Shown: in pieces, positions 8,839 through 15,512 of the stretch | Layout of the letters: the number at the start of each line of letters is the position of its first letter | Numbering within the stretch: position 1 is the first letter of the stretch | DNA from: Candidatus Gastranaerophilales bacterium | GTDB lineage: Bacteria > Cyanobacteriota > Vampirovibrionia > Gastranaerophilales > UBA9971 | NCBI GenBank assembly: GCA_028278305.1 | Contig: JANQEP010000030.1 | Location: forward strand, 1 to 35,367 | Length of the DNA: 35,367 bases | Direction of reading: 5' to 3' | Position numbers and translations under genes: made by a program | Notes under the pieces: model-generated | What the model saw: only the letters and a program-made list of their open reading frames with translations | Told to the model about the DNA's origin: nothing | The model's database searches: none

Positions 8839-10608
8839 TTACAGCAGTGAAAGAGCGGATTGTTGCTGTTGCATCTGGCTTATATACTGATCCATCTGGT
8901 TAAATTTATAGGTAAGCTGTTCTCTCATCTTGTCAAGACGTTCCTGCTCCCTTACTATTGTATTATCAAGAGTAGAAATCGTGGTATTATAGGACTCTTC
9001 TCTTGTGGAAAAATAACCGCTTACCGGGTCAACAGAATTTTCCACCGTTTCTTCAAGTTTTTGAAGAATACCTGTTATTCCCTGTTCTTCATCGCCGACA
9101 AACAGGGCTTTTACTTCAGCCGGGTTATCCTCAAGCGCCTTAAGAAACTCATCCTCATCAAACTCAAGGGTATTCGTATCTTCCTCAACGCTTGTTCCTA
9201 CATTACCTGAGGATATTCCTATCATGCTAAAGCTTCCATATTCTGAAAGTCCAGGCACCATATCCGTTACCATTGTCCTGATACTGTTTCTCAGGGAAAT
9301 AAGCGAGTATTCTCCATGTAAATCTTCACCTTTAGAAGTTTCTTTATCTATTTCATTTATGATATTGTTAAATTTACTCACAAAATCACTTACGGCATTA
9401 GTCAGCTGCTCGGTATCCTGGTTTACATCAAGAGTTATTTTTTCACCGGCTTCACTAACGTCTTTAAGGGATATGGTAACGCCGCTGATACCGCTTATAT
9501 CGCTGGTAATAGTGTTAGAATTAACTTCGATAAGTTCTGTTGAGTCATTAATGCGGACACGGGCATTTTCTCCGAGCGTTTGAGAAGCAAGAGCATCACC
9601 GCCAGATGCGATTAAACCTATCTGCTCAAGAAAATTACCGCTGGTATCTTCAAGGTTTATCGCTGTTTTACCCGCTTCTTTTGAGGTTAAATTAAATTTA
9701 TTTTCCCTGGCATCATAGCTAATCAGGACGCCTGCATCGTCATCATTGTTTATTTTACTTATTAAGCCCTGAAGCGTGGTATCTTCGTCTACCGTAAACT
9801 CAGAACCGCCGATTTTAAAAGTATATGTGCCGGAAAACGTACCGGTAAGGTTTGCTTCCCCGCTTATAATTTTTCCTTCGGTATTTACTTTACTTACACC
9901 ATCAACACTTTCATATACTTTATCATAAGGGGCTTCCGTAATAGACTGGGCATCTGCCGTAGACATATGCATTACATTAAGAAAATTGCTGGTATCTGAA
10001 CTTGACCCCAGGGTAAGGTTTGCTATCTGGGCATCGTCTGTTTTAAGCCGGAATTTCCCGTTTTCTACGCTGGCTTCAAGCCCGGAAATTCCCGCATTAT
10101 TTATATCATCGACAATATTATTTAGAGAATCTGTTTCTTCTATTGTAAATTCGTGCTTTACACCGTCAACATAAAAACTGAAAGTACCCTCTTTTGCTTC
10201 ACCGTCTGCAAGCTCAGTAAAAATTTCGGTACCGTCAATAAGTTTTCCCGCCTCAGTAAGGCTTTGTGCTGTTGTAGCAGTTGCAAGGCTTTCTATTTCG
10301 AGCTTAATCTTTTGAATGGCAGAATTAGTATCAGCAGTTGCGGTTGCAATAGTATCATCAGAACTTGCCACTTTTCTTTTTTCAAAAATGTCAAGTGTTC
10401 TGGCTATATTAGCGTCTGTGATCTTTTCCATGGCGGATTTTAATGAATTAAACTTTGCCTCAATAGAGTTTAACGAGGTTCTTGCCTTTTGCAGCCCGGC
10501 TTTATCTTCCTTGTACATATTTAGCCTGCCGCTTCTATTCTGGATCATAGAATTTATCCAGTCCTGAATAGGTAATCCTGATCCCAAGCCGCTAAACTGA
10601 ATTGACAT
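8839..10608 (-). CDS. fliD: Flagellar hook-associated protein 2 (filament cap) FliD
   Basis: Filament-cap protein that promotes flagellin folding at the growing tip, exported by the flagellar type III system (no Sec signal). Length is 589 residues. The N-terminal family motif is FSGLGSGLPIQDWINSMI. The middle has repeated flagellar-hook-type domains (for example ASVENGKFRLKTDD and ISYDARENKFNLTSKEAGK). The C-terminal coiled coil ends in FNQMDQYISQMQQQQSALSL, typical of FliD tails. Low-cysteine, Ser/Thr/Asn-rich composition suits an exported axial protein. No fliS or fliC is beside it. The upstream 216 nt show a Shine-Dalgarno-like AAGGAG but no convincing sigma-28 promoter. Confidence 0.94.
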   Translation of the reverse strand: MSIQFSGLGSGLPIQDWINSMIQNRSGRLNMYKEDKAGLQKARTSLNSIEAKFNSLKSAMEKITDANIARTLDIFEKRKVASSDDTIATATADTNSAIQKIKLEIESLATATTAQSLTEAGKLIDGTEIFTELADGEAKEGTFSFYVDGVKHEFTIEETDSLNNIVDDINNAGISGLEASVENGKFRLKTDDAQIANLTLGSSSDTSNFLNVMHMSTADAQSITEAPYDKVYESVDGVSKVNTEGKIISGEANLTGTFSGTYTFKIGGSEFTVDEDTTLQGLISKINNDDDAGVLISYDARENKFNLTSKEAGKTAINLEDTSGNFLEQIGLIASGGDALASQTLGENARVRINDSTELIEVNSNTITSDISGISGVTISLKDVSEAGEKITLDVNQDTEQLTNAVSDFVSKFNNIINEIDKETSKGEDLHGEYSLISLRNSIRTMVTDMVPGLSEYGSFSMIGISSGNVGTSVEEDTNTLEFDEDEFLKALEDNPAEVKALFVGDEEQGITGILQKLEETVENSVDPVSGYFSTREESYNTTISTLDNTIVREQERLDKMREQLTYKFNQMDQYISQMQQQQSALSLL

Positions 10609-10824
10609 ATCGCATACTCTCCTTGTATGACCTTATCTTATAATAAATTATTTTAATTATAATCCTTTAAAAAAATTATTTAAAGATTTGAATTAAAATT
10701 TAATTACTATCTTTATTTATTATTCCAAATATCCGGCTTTTTTAAACTTACTCGAATTGCTGAATAACTGAAAGGCTTAATATGACTGATTCAAAATTCC
10801 TTAAAATTTATAGAAGCAAAAAAA

Positions 10825-11856
10825 TCAACAAAATAAAGCAGTGATAAAATCCTCAGCATTGAAGTTTTTAAGATCTTCCATTTTTTCCCCAACCCCTATG
10901 AGCTTTACAGGAAGTCCCAGCTCTCTTGCAATTCCTACTACAATTCCTCCTTTTGAGCTTCCGTCAAGCTTTGTCAGCCCTACACAGGTAAGATTTACAG
11001 CTTCCCTGAACACTTCCGCCTGCTTAAGTCCGTTTTGTCCGGTAGTGGCATCTATTACAAGTATTGACTCAGCAAGAACATCAGGCGCTTCCCTGTCTAT
11101 GACTTTTTTGATCTTGCTTAATTCCTGCATCAGGTTAAACTTATTATGAAGCCTTCCTGCCGTGTCTATAAGCAAAATATCGTAATTTTCCTCTCTTGCT
11201 TTTTGTATTGAATCATAGACCACAGAAGCAGGGTCAGCATTGTCCTGTCTTACAATATCAGCTCCGGCGCGGTTTGCCCATATTTCAAGCTGGTCTTCCG
11301 CAGCAGCCCTGAAAGTATCACCGGCTGCCACCAGGACTTTTTTATCCTCTAGGCGGAATTTATACGCAAGTTTTCCTATAAGGGTAGTCTTTCCTGAGCC
11401 GTTAACCCCGGTGATTAAAAAAATGTTCAATTGCCCGGGGCGCTGGTTTATACTTGTAGAACCGCTATCATTAATTATTTCCCGGAATTCTCCCTTAAGA
11501 AATTCCCCGATTTCAGAAGGTTTTACGCTGTTTTTATTAGCCCTGAGTTTCTCAATAATATAAGTAGTCGTATTAACCCCGAGATCCGCCCGGATCAGCT
11601 TTTCTTCCATTTCATCAAGAAGATCGTCATCAACCTGCTCTTTGTCTTCAGCCAGGGCAAGCACGTTTTCCGAAAAAAACCTGTTTGTGTTAGAGACAAC
11701 CTGTTTTAGCCCTGAAAATGAAATTCCCCAGAAGTTTTTTTCCTGCTGGTCCTGAAACTGCCCGGTATCTTTATTTTCATGGAATTCTTGCGTTTGGGCA
11801 GGTTCTGATTTATGATCTTCCGGTTTTTCTTGTTTTTTCCTGAATATATCAAACAT
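10825..11856 (-). CDS. ftsY: Signal recognition particle receptor FtsY
   Basis: SRP receptor GTPase that docks ribosome-nascent-chain complexes at the inner membrane. Length is 343 residues. A charged N-terminal A region of about 60 residues is followed by the N domain and the G domain. G motifs are GVNGSGKTT (150-158), DTFRAAAEDQ (180-189), DTAGR (231-235) and TKLDG (295-299), with a C-terminal GVGEKMEDLKNF. All catalytic motifs are intact. It starts 18 nt after nusB, so it is probably the last gene of a three-gene operon with nusB and the upstream unknown gene. Confidence 0.97.
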   Translation of the reverse strand: MFDIFRKKQEKPEDHKSEPAQTQEFHENKDTGQFQDQQEKNFWGISFSGLKQVVSNTNRFFSENVLALAEDKEQVDDDLLDEMEEKLIRADLGVNTTTYIIEKLRANKNSVKPSEIGEFLKGEFREIINDSGSTSINQRPGQLNIFLITGVNGSGKTTLIGKLAYKFRLEDKKVLVAAGDTFRAAAEDQLEIWANRAGADIVRQDNADPASVVYDSIQKAREENYDILLIDTAGRLHNKFNLMQELSKIKKVIDREAPDVLAESILVIDATTGQNGLKQAEVFREAVNLTCVGLTKLDGSSKGGIVVGIARELGLPVKLIGVGEKMEDLKNFNAEDFITALFC

Positions 11857-11874
11857 TTACGCTGTCCTTCTTGA

Positions 11875-12534
11875 TTAAAGAATATTTTTTGATTTTACAA
11901 CCTGCCCCAGAATGCCGTTTATGAACTTTGAGCTTTCCGGCTCGCTGTATTTTTTGGCAATTTCCACTGCTTCGTCTATGGAAACACTCTGCGGGACATC
12001 TTTGAAAAATAAAATTTCAGTAATTGCTATTCTCAGAATATCCCTGTCTATTTTCACAAGTCTTTCGACGTCCCAGTCTTTTGAATGCTCCTTTATTTTA
12101 TCATCTATTTTATCCCTGTTTTCAGTAAAAGTTTTTACTATCTTCACAATATAATCCCTGACTTCCTCAATTTCCCCGAGAGAAACCAGTTTTGTCATAT
12201 CTATTGCTGAATATGTCTTATCCGCAGAGTCCAGAACTTCATCTATCCTGCCGAGCATGTCAGAAGTCATGGGAACAGCTACCGGGATTGTTGCTTCATT
12301 ATATGGCTTTTCCACGTTTTCAGGATGTTCAAATTCGTAATTCTGTATAAATTCCCTGATTTTAACCAGCTCTTTAACTGCTGAATTAAGATTATTTTCA
12401 GCTTCACCTGTCATAATTTCCGCGGATTTCTGAATAATTTCAGCTATATCTATATCTTCGGATTTTTTTATGCTTTTGCTGAGTTGGGAAAAAGTTATTA
12501 AAGCCAGTTCTCTGGCGGCTCTGCGTTTATTCAT
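11875..12534 (-). CDS. nusB: Transcription antitermination factor NusB (long form)
   Basis: Component of the boxA-binding antitermination complex of rRNA operons. Length is 219 residues against about 140 in E. coli. The N-terminal RRAARELALITFSQL and the C-terminal core (WDVERLVKIDRDILRIAITE... SIDEAVEIAKKYSEPESSKFINGILG) are classical. The extra length is a central insertion of about 70-80 residues, as in cyanobacterial NusB. It lies between an unknown gene and ftsY in a tight minus-strand operon. Confidence 0.94.
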   Translation of the reverse strand: MNKRRAARELALITFSQLSKSIKKSEDIDIAEIIQKSAEIMTGEAENNLNSAVKELVKIREFIQNYEFEHPENVEKPYNEATIPVAVPMTSDMLGRIDEVLDSADKTYSAIDMTKLVSLGEIEEVRDYIVKIVKTFTENRDKIDDKIKEHSKDWDVERLVKIDRDILRIAITEILFFKDVPQSVSIDEAVEIAKKYSEPESSKFINGILGQVVKSKNIL

Positions 12535-12562
12535 CTTTTTGTTCTGCTAATTTACAAAGATA

Positions 12563-13093
12563 TTAATGATCTGAAAAATATTTTGAAATTTCTTCAAAGT
12601 ACTTCTCAAGAATTTTATGACCATTATAAACATTACTTGTTATATTCACGTAATTAGTGGCAATCATATATTTTAACTCTTTAGACCTGATTTTTATAAT
12701 ATTATCAGCTGCTTCATGCAGTTCTTTATTTCTTGAGAAACTCCATTGTTTAAGATAGACAATTTCATCTTCAATTTGCTTTGCGGTTGAATATTCAAGA
12801 AGGTTAAAATCGTACCTTACAAGAAGTTCAGCCTCTTCCCGGGTGATTTTTGGCTGGACAACAGGATGACCGAAAATCTTTTTAATAATCATAAAGTTAT
12901 CAGCGACTCTTCTGTGAGATTCAGGGACTCCCCTTCTCAGGTAGAAGTTATTTTTTTTCAAAAAGCCATACCTGATAGACTCCAGGGGCAGGTTTTCAAA
13001 ACTGATTTCCGAGCTTGTTTCTATAGGGTTGCTCATCCCTGCATTATCCAAATCCAGGTTCTGCTGCTTATTTAAGTCTCTGATAGTGTCCAT
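12563..13093 (-). CDS. Conserved-looking hypothetical protein upstream of nusB
   Basis: I do not recognise this 176-residue protein. It has no signal peptide or TM segment and is predicted mostly helical, with a polar N-terminal 40 residues (Asn/Gln/Ser-rich) and a charged body (REEAELLVRYDFNLLEYSTA, LHEAADNIIKIRSKELKYMI). It ends 28 nt before nusB and the same strand continues into ftsY, so co-transcription is likely. Normal base use and operon position argue for a real gene; function is open. Confidence 0.75.
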   Translation of the reverse strand: MDTIRDLNKQQNLDLDNAGMSNPIETSSEISFENLPLESIRYGFLKKNNFYLRRGVPESHRRVADNFMIIKKIFGHPVVQPKITREEAELLVRYDFNLLEYSTAKQIEDEIVYLKQWSFSRNKELHEAADNIIKIRSKELKYMIATNYVNITSNVYNGHKILEKYFEEISKYFSDH

Positions 13094-13303
13094 AACTCTG
13101 TTCGCCTTTACCTCTTAACTAAATGTTATTTCCCCTTAGTCTTATGCTGGAATTTAGCTTCTTTCAGCCTTAAATTTAAATTTTAATAAACATATTATTG
13201 TATATATTAAATCATAGTTTAAATAAAAGTTATAATTTTTTAACCCCTTTTATAAGGTTTATGAAGTTTTTGAAACACAATTAGCAATTTGAGTAAATTA
13301 TAA
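13094..13303. other. AT-rich spacer, no gene seen
   Basis: Divergent spacer between the minus-strand operon and the plus-strand permease. It is very AT-rich with TTTAAATTTTAATAAAC-like tracts, and presumably holds the promoters of the hypothetical-nusB-ftsY operon. No ORF or strong hairpin was found before the 77-bp repeat. Confidence 0.5.
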
Positions 13304-13380
13304 TAAGTAGGCAGCAATAAATTTTTATTTCTTATTTTGAAAATTTTATTAAACATACAAAATTTTTTGTTCACTACTTA
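13304..13380 (+). repeat. 77-bp interspersed repeat, copy 1 (terminal inverted repeats)
   Basis: A 77-bp element begins TAAGTAGGCAGCAA and ends TTGTTCACTACTTA, so its ends are imperfect inverted repeats (TAAGTAG/CTACTTA). A second copy lies in reverse orientation at 35066-35142 with only four differences, all transitions. It stops 34 nt before the start of an orphan ABC permease. The size and termini suit a MITE or a conserved promoter element. Confidence 0.8.
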
Positions 13381-13414
13381 AAAAAGTCCAGAAATTTTAT
13401 CAAGGAATAAGTTT

Positions 13415-14290
13415 TTGCAAAGATACTATAAATCTTATATTCCATATTTATTCCTCATACCGGCGGGAATTATCCTGGTTTTATTTTTCTTTATTCCTTT
13501 TTTAGAAACTTTTTTATTAAGCTTTAAAAGCTACAGAAGTGATATTTATAATCCTGAATGGGTAGGGCTAAAAAATTATATAGAACTATTCGGCGCGCCT
13601 GTATTCTGGAAAACCCTGCTGAATACGTTTATATACCTGATAGGCGTTGTTCCTGCCCTGGTAATTTTGCCTTTGGTTATAGCAATCATAGTTAACAGAA
13701 AACTGGCAGCAATAGGCTTATTCAGAACCACAATTTACATTCCGGTCGTGGTTTCTGTAGTAGTAGCGGGAATTGCCTGGAAATGGATCTATGCGGATAG
13801 CGGAATACTGAATTATTTTTTAAGCTTTTCAGGACTGCATAAGATCGGATGGCTTACAGACCCGGATTATTCATTATTCTCGGTGATGCTTGTTACTGTC
13901 TGGAAAGGTCTTGGCTATTATATGGTAATTTACCTCGCATACCTGACTACTGTACCAAAAGAACAGTGGGAAGCAGCGGAAATTGACGGGGCAAATACAT
14001 TTCAAAAACACCTGACCGTTACATTACCCTATATGATGCCTGCTGTCACGTTTGTAACAGTAATGAGCTCAATAGCTGCAATGAAAGTTTTCGTGGAAAT
14101 CTATGTTATGACTCAGGGAGGACCTCTGAATTCCAGTAAAACTATTGTGTATTATATATACCAGCGGGCTTTTGAAAATCTTGACCTTGGCTATGCTTCG
14201 GCAGCCGGGGTTGTGTTACTGGTAATCACAATGTTGATTTCGATTTTTAATATAAAATTTTTTGAAAAAGGCAGCTATCCTGCAAAATAA
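13415..14290 (+). CDS. Sugar ABC transporter permease, MalF/UgpA type (orphan)
   Basis: Inner-membrane permease of a CUT1-type sugar importer, 291 residues with six predicted TM segments (the first is LFLIPAGIILVLFFFIPFLE). The cytoplasmic EAA loop that contacts the ATPase is EAAEIDGANTFQKHLTVTLP, with the conserved G. A TTG start at 13415 is supported by AAGGA 8 nt upstream. No substrate-binding protein, second permease or ATPase follows. Instead the regulator island begins within about 45 nt. A short frame after its stop resembles the beginning of a MalG-like partner, so the operon may have been interrupted. Confidence 0.9.
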   Translation: MQRYYKSYIPYLFLIPAGIILVLFFFIPFLETFLLSFKSYRSDIYNPEWVGLKNYIELFGAPVFWKTLLNTFIYLIGVVPALVILPLVIAIIVNRKLAAIGLFRTTIYIPVVVSVVVAGIAWKWIYADSGILNYFLSFSGLHKIGWLTDPDYSLFSVMLVTVWKGLGYYMVIYLAYLTTVPKEQWEAAEIDGANTFQKHLTVTLPYMMPAVTFVTVMSSIAAMKVFVEIYVMTQGGPLNSSKTIVYYIYQRAFENLDLGYASAAGVVLLVITMLISIFNIKFFEKGSYPAK

Positions 14291-14300
14291 GGAGCAAGCA

Positions 14301-14351
14301 ATAAAACTTACGGCATGGCATTTTTGGGAAGTTTTAATCTGCTATGTCTAA
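14301..14351 (+). pseudogene. Possible 5' stub of a second permease gene
   Basis: Directly after the permease stop there is AAGGAGCAAGCA and then a short frame reading IKLTAWHFWEVLICYV before a stop. It begins with ATA where ATG is expected. The placement and the Lys/Trp-plus-hydrophobic pattern recall the N-terminus of MalG-type permeases, the usual next gene. It is only 16 codons, so this is tentative. It runs into the 3' end of the minus-strand small ORF of island 1. Confidence 0.25.
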
Positions 14352-14540
14352 AATTTCCATGCTCTCCTCGATTTTTTCAGATATTTTTGAGTTTCTCTTT
14401 TGTACCATTTCAAGCAACATATGGCATTGAGCAGAACAAGCCTGTGCATTTAATATTAAACTATCTAAAATAGCCCTGTTTTCATAGCACTTACCTGATG
14501 CTGTTTTATGAATTTTTTCCAGCTTTTTCTTTTCACTCAT
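14334..14540 (-). CDS. Small helical protein, divergent partner of HTH genes (island 1)
   Basis: Unrecognised 68-residue protein with a Lys-rich start (MSEKKKLEKIHKTASGK), three cysteines in the middle and an acidic helical C-terminus (EKIEESMEILDIAD). No signal or TM segment. An AAAGGAGC Shine-Dalgarno site precedes the ATG. It is transcribed away from an HTH gene, with a 14-bp palindrome between them. A second copy of only its first 18 or so codons lies at 15073-15138. By analogy with lambda-like switches or toxin-antitoxin pairs it could be the partner regulated by the HTH protein; this is inference. Confidence 0.7.
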   Translation of the reverse strand: MSEKKKLEKIHKTASGKCYENRAILDSLILNAQACSAQCHMLLEMVQKRNSKISEKIEESMEILDIAD

Positions 14541-14595
14541 TTTCTTGCTCCTTTAAAAATTATTACACTTATTAAAATCTATATGGTTAATAATG

Positions 14596-14609
14596 TACTC
14601 TATAGAGTA
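14596..14609. promoter_or_regulatory. 14-bp perfect palindrome, probable operator (island 1)
   Basis: TACTCTATAGAGTA is fully self-complementary. It sits between the divergent 68-residue ORF and the first HTH gene, just upstream of the latter's -35-like ATGTCA (14614-14619). This is where a repressor controlling both promoters would bind. Confidence 0.6.
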
Positions 14610-14613
14610 TAAA

Positions 14614-14642
14614 ATGTCAAGAAAAATTTAAAATGTTATTAT
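14614..14642 (+). promoter_or_regulatory. Promoter for a probable leaderless HTH mRNA
   Basis: -35-like ATGTCA (14614-14619), a 17-bp spacer and -10 TATTAT (14637-14642) are followed by 7 nt and the ATG at 14650. Transcription would start at or next to the start codon, and there is no Shine-Dalgarno site. Confidence 0.55.
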
Positions 14643-14649
14643 AAAATTT

Positions 14650-14853
14650 ATGATAAATAATAAACTTTCAGAAATAATGGGCAGAAAAAGAATACGTATT
14701 AGCGAGCTGCAGAGAATGACAGGATTAAGTCGTAATGCAATAACTGGTATTTATTACAATAAAAGAAATGGTATAACCTATGATGTTATGAATAAACTTT
14801 GTAATGCGCTGGAATGTAATGTAGGCGATCTTTTCGAGCATATTCCGGATTAA
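14650..14853 (+). CDS. XRE/Cro-type HTH regulator (island 1, copy 1)
   Basis: Minimal 67-residue helix-turn-helix protein of the XRE/Cro family with nothing beyond the DNA-binding domain. The HTH core is ISELQRMTGLSRNAITGIYYN (about 18-38), and the C-terminal helices end LFEHIPD. It lacks a Shine-Dalgarno site, and a -10 box ends 7 nt upstream, so the mRNA is probably leaderless. It is followed after 11 nt by a paralogue with the same layout, roughly half identical. Both genes end in the same sequence TATTCCGGATTAAAAATTCA, showing tandem duplication. Confidence 0.85.
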   Translation: MINNKLSEIMGRKRIRISELQRMTGLSRNAITGIYYNKRNGITYDVMNKLCNALECNVGDLFEHIPD

Positions 14854-14864
14854 AAATTCACAAT

Positions 14865-15068
14865 ATGATTAAAAATAATTTACCAAGACTAATGGGTGAA
14901 AAAAGGCTTAAATTAATTGATCTGAAAAGACTTTCAGGTCTGAGTGATAATACTATCAGGAGAATTTATTATGATACTGCTGATAGCGTAAGCTATAATG
15001 CTATAAACCAGATTTGTAAGGTACTAGATTGTTCTGTCGGAGAGCTTTTTGAGTATATTCCGGATTAA
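14865..15068 (+). CDS. XRE/Cro-type HTH regulator (island 1, copy 2)
   Basis: 67-residue paralogue of the preceding gene: MIKNNLPRLMGEKRLKLIDL, HTH LKRLSGLSDNTIRRIYYD, tail LDCSVGELFEYIPD. It has neither a Shine-Dalgarno site nor a clear own promoter, so it probably depends on read-through from copy 1. The recognition helix differs from copy 1 (SDNTIRRI against SRNAITGI), so the two may bind different operators after duplication. A 3' fragment of a third member lies beside tRNA-Ser at 34768-34873. Confidence 0.82.
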   Translation: MIKNNLPRLMGEKRLKLIDLKRLSGLSDNTIRRIYYDTADSVSYNAINQICKVLDCSVGELFEYIPD

Positions 15069-15072
15069 AAAT

Positions 15073-15138
15073 TCACAAGAAGTAGCGTTTACCTGATGCT
15101 GTTTTATGAATTTTTGCCAGCTTTTTCTTTTCACTCAT
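15073..15138 (-). pseudogene. 5' remnant of the island-1 small ORF
   Basis: The frame MSEKKKLAKIHKTASGKRYF matches the first 18 codons of the 68-residue gene at 14334-14540 (one substitution up to that point) and keeps its Shine-Dalgarno region (AAGGAGCAAGAAAATG). It then breaks and stops at the 3' end of HTH copy 2. Only the promoter-proximal end of the ORF was kept. It is divergent from the 80-residue HTH-like gene at 15252. Confidence 0.75.
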
Positions 15139-15162
15139 TTTCTTGCTCCTTTTGTTAAGTTT

Positions 15163-15219
15163 TTGCCATATGAATATAATATATAGTTGTAATTGTATAA
15201 CAATATATTATATTGCCAA
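15163..15219. promoter_or_regulatory. Imperfect dyad in the second divergent promoter of island 1
   Basis: Outer TTGCCA/TTGCCAA elements and inner complementary 12-mers (AATATAATATAT and ATATATTATATT) form a broad dyad between the small-ORF remnant and the gene at 15252. This differs from the palindrome at 14596, so the two halves of the island seem to have separate operators. Confidence 0.4.
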
Positions 15220-15251
15220 TAGCTCTTATTAGCTACGTTATAATTTGAATA

Positions 15252-15494
15252 ATGAGTGAAAATGAATATAAATTAAAAATAAAAGAACTTAAAAATTTAA
15301 TAAAATCATTAACTGCTATTAATGGTTTAGATTTGATTAAAGTTAAAAATAAAGTTAATCAAAAATATAACAGAAATGATTCTATTCATAATTTAAGAAG
15401 AAAACTAAACGAAGAGAAGTTACAGGTTTCTGAAATGCTGGAAATATTTGATATTTTAGGATATGAAGTAATTATAAAAGAAAAAAATTACTAA
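15252..15494 (+). CDS. Small HTH-like protein (island 1), related to 33881-34096
   Basis: 80-residue protein. Its C-terminal part (IHNLRRKLNEEKLQVSEMLE then IFDILGYEVIIKEK) aligns with that of the island-3 protein (SNLSLKIKNGTMPFSEVLII then ADILGYKIKFEKE), pointing to one family of phage-like HTH repressors. The N-terminus is Lys-rich and helical. TATAAT at 15239-15244 ends 7 nt before the ATG and there is no Shine-Dalgarno site, so a leaderless mRNA is likely. It is paired here with the truncated ORF copy, whereas its homologue in island 3 faces an intact one. Confidence 0.65.
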   Translation: MSENEYKLKIKELKNLIKSLTAINGLDLIKVKNKVNQKYNRNDSIHNLRRKLNEEKLQVSEMLEIFDILGYEVIIKEKNY

Positions 15495-15512
15495 TAGACT
15501 CTTAACCAGATG

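Noticed and set aside
9224-9583. Plus-strand frames inside fliD
   Set aside because: Shadow frames rich in Ser/Leu/Ile opposite a strongly supported fliD; no start signals.
10609-10824. Sigma-28 promoter for fliD
   Set aside because: TAAA and GATAA-like elements exist but the spacing is wrong (about 7 bp rather than 11), so no call was made.
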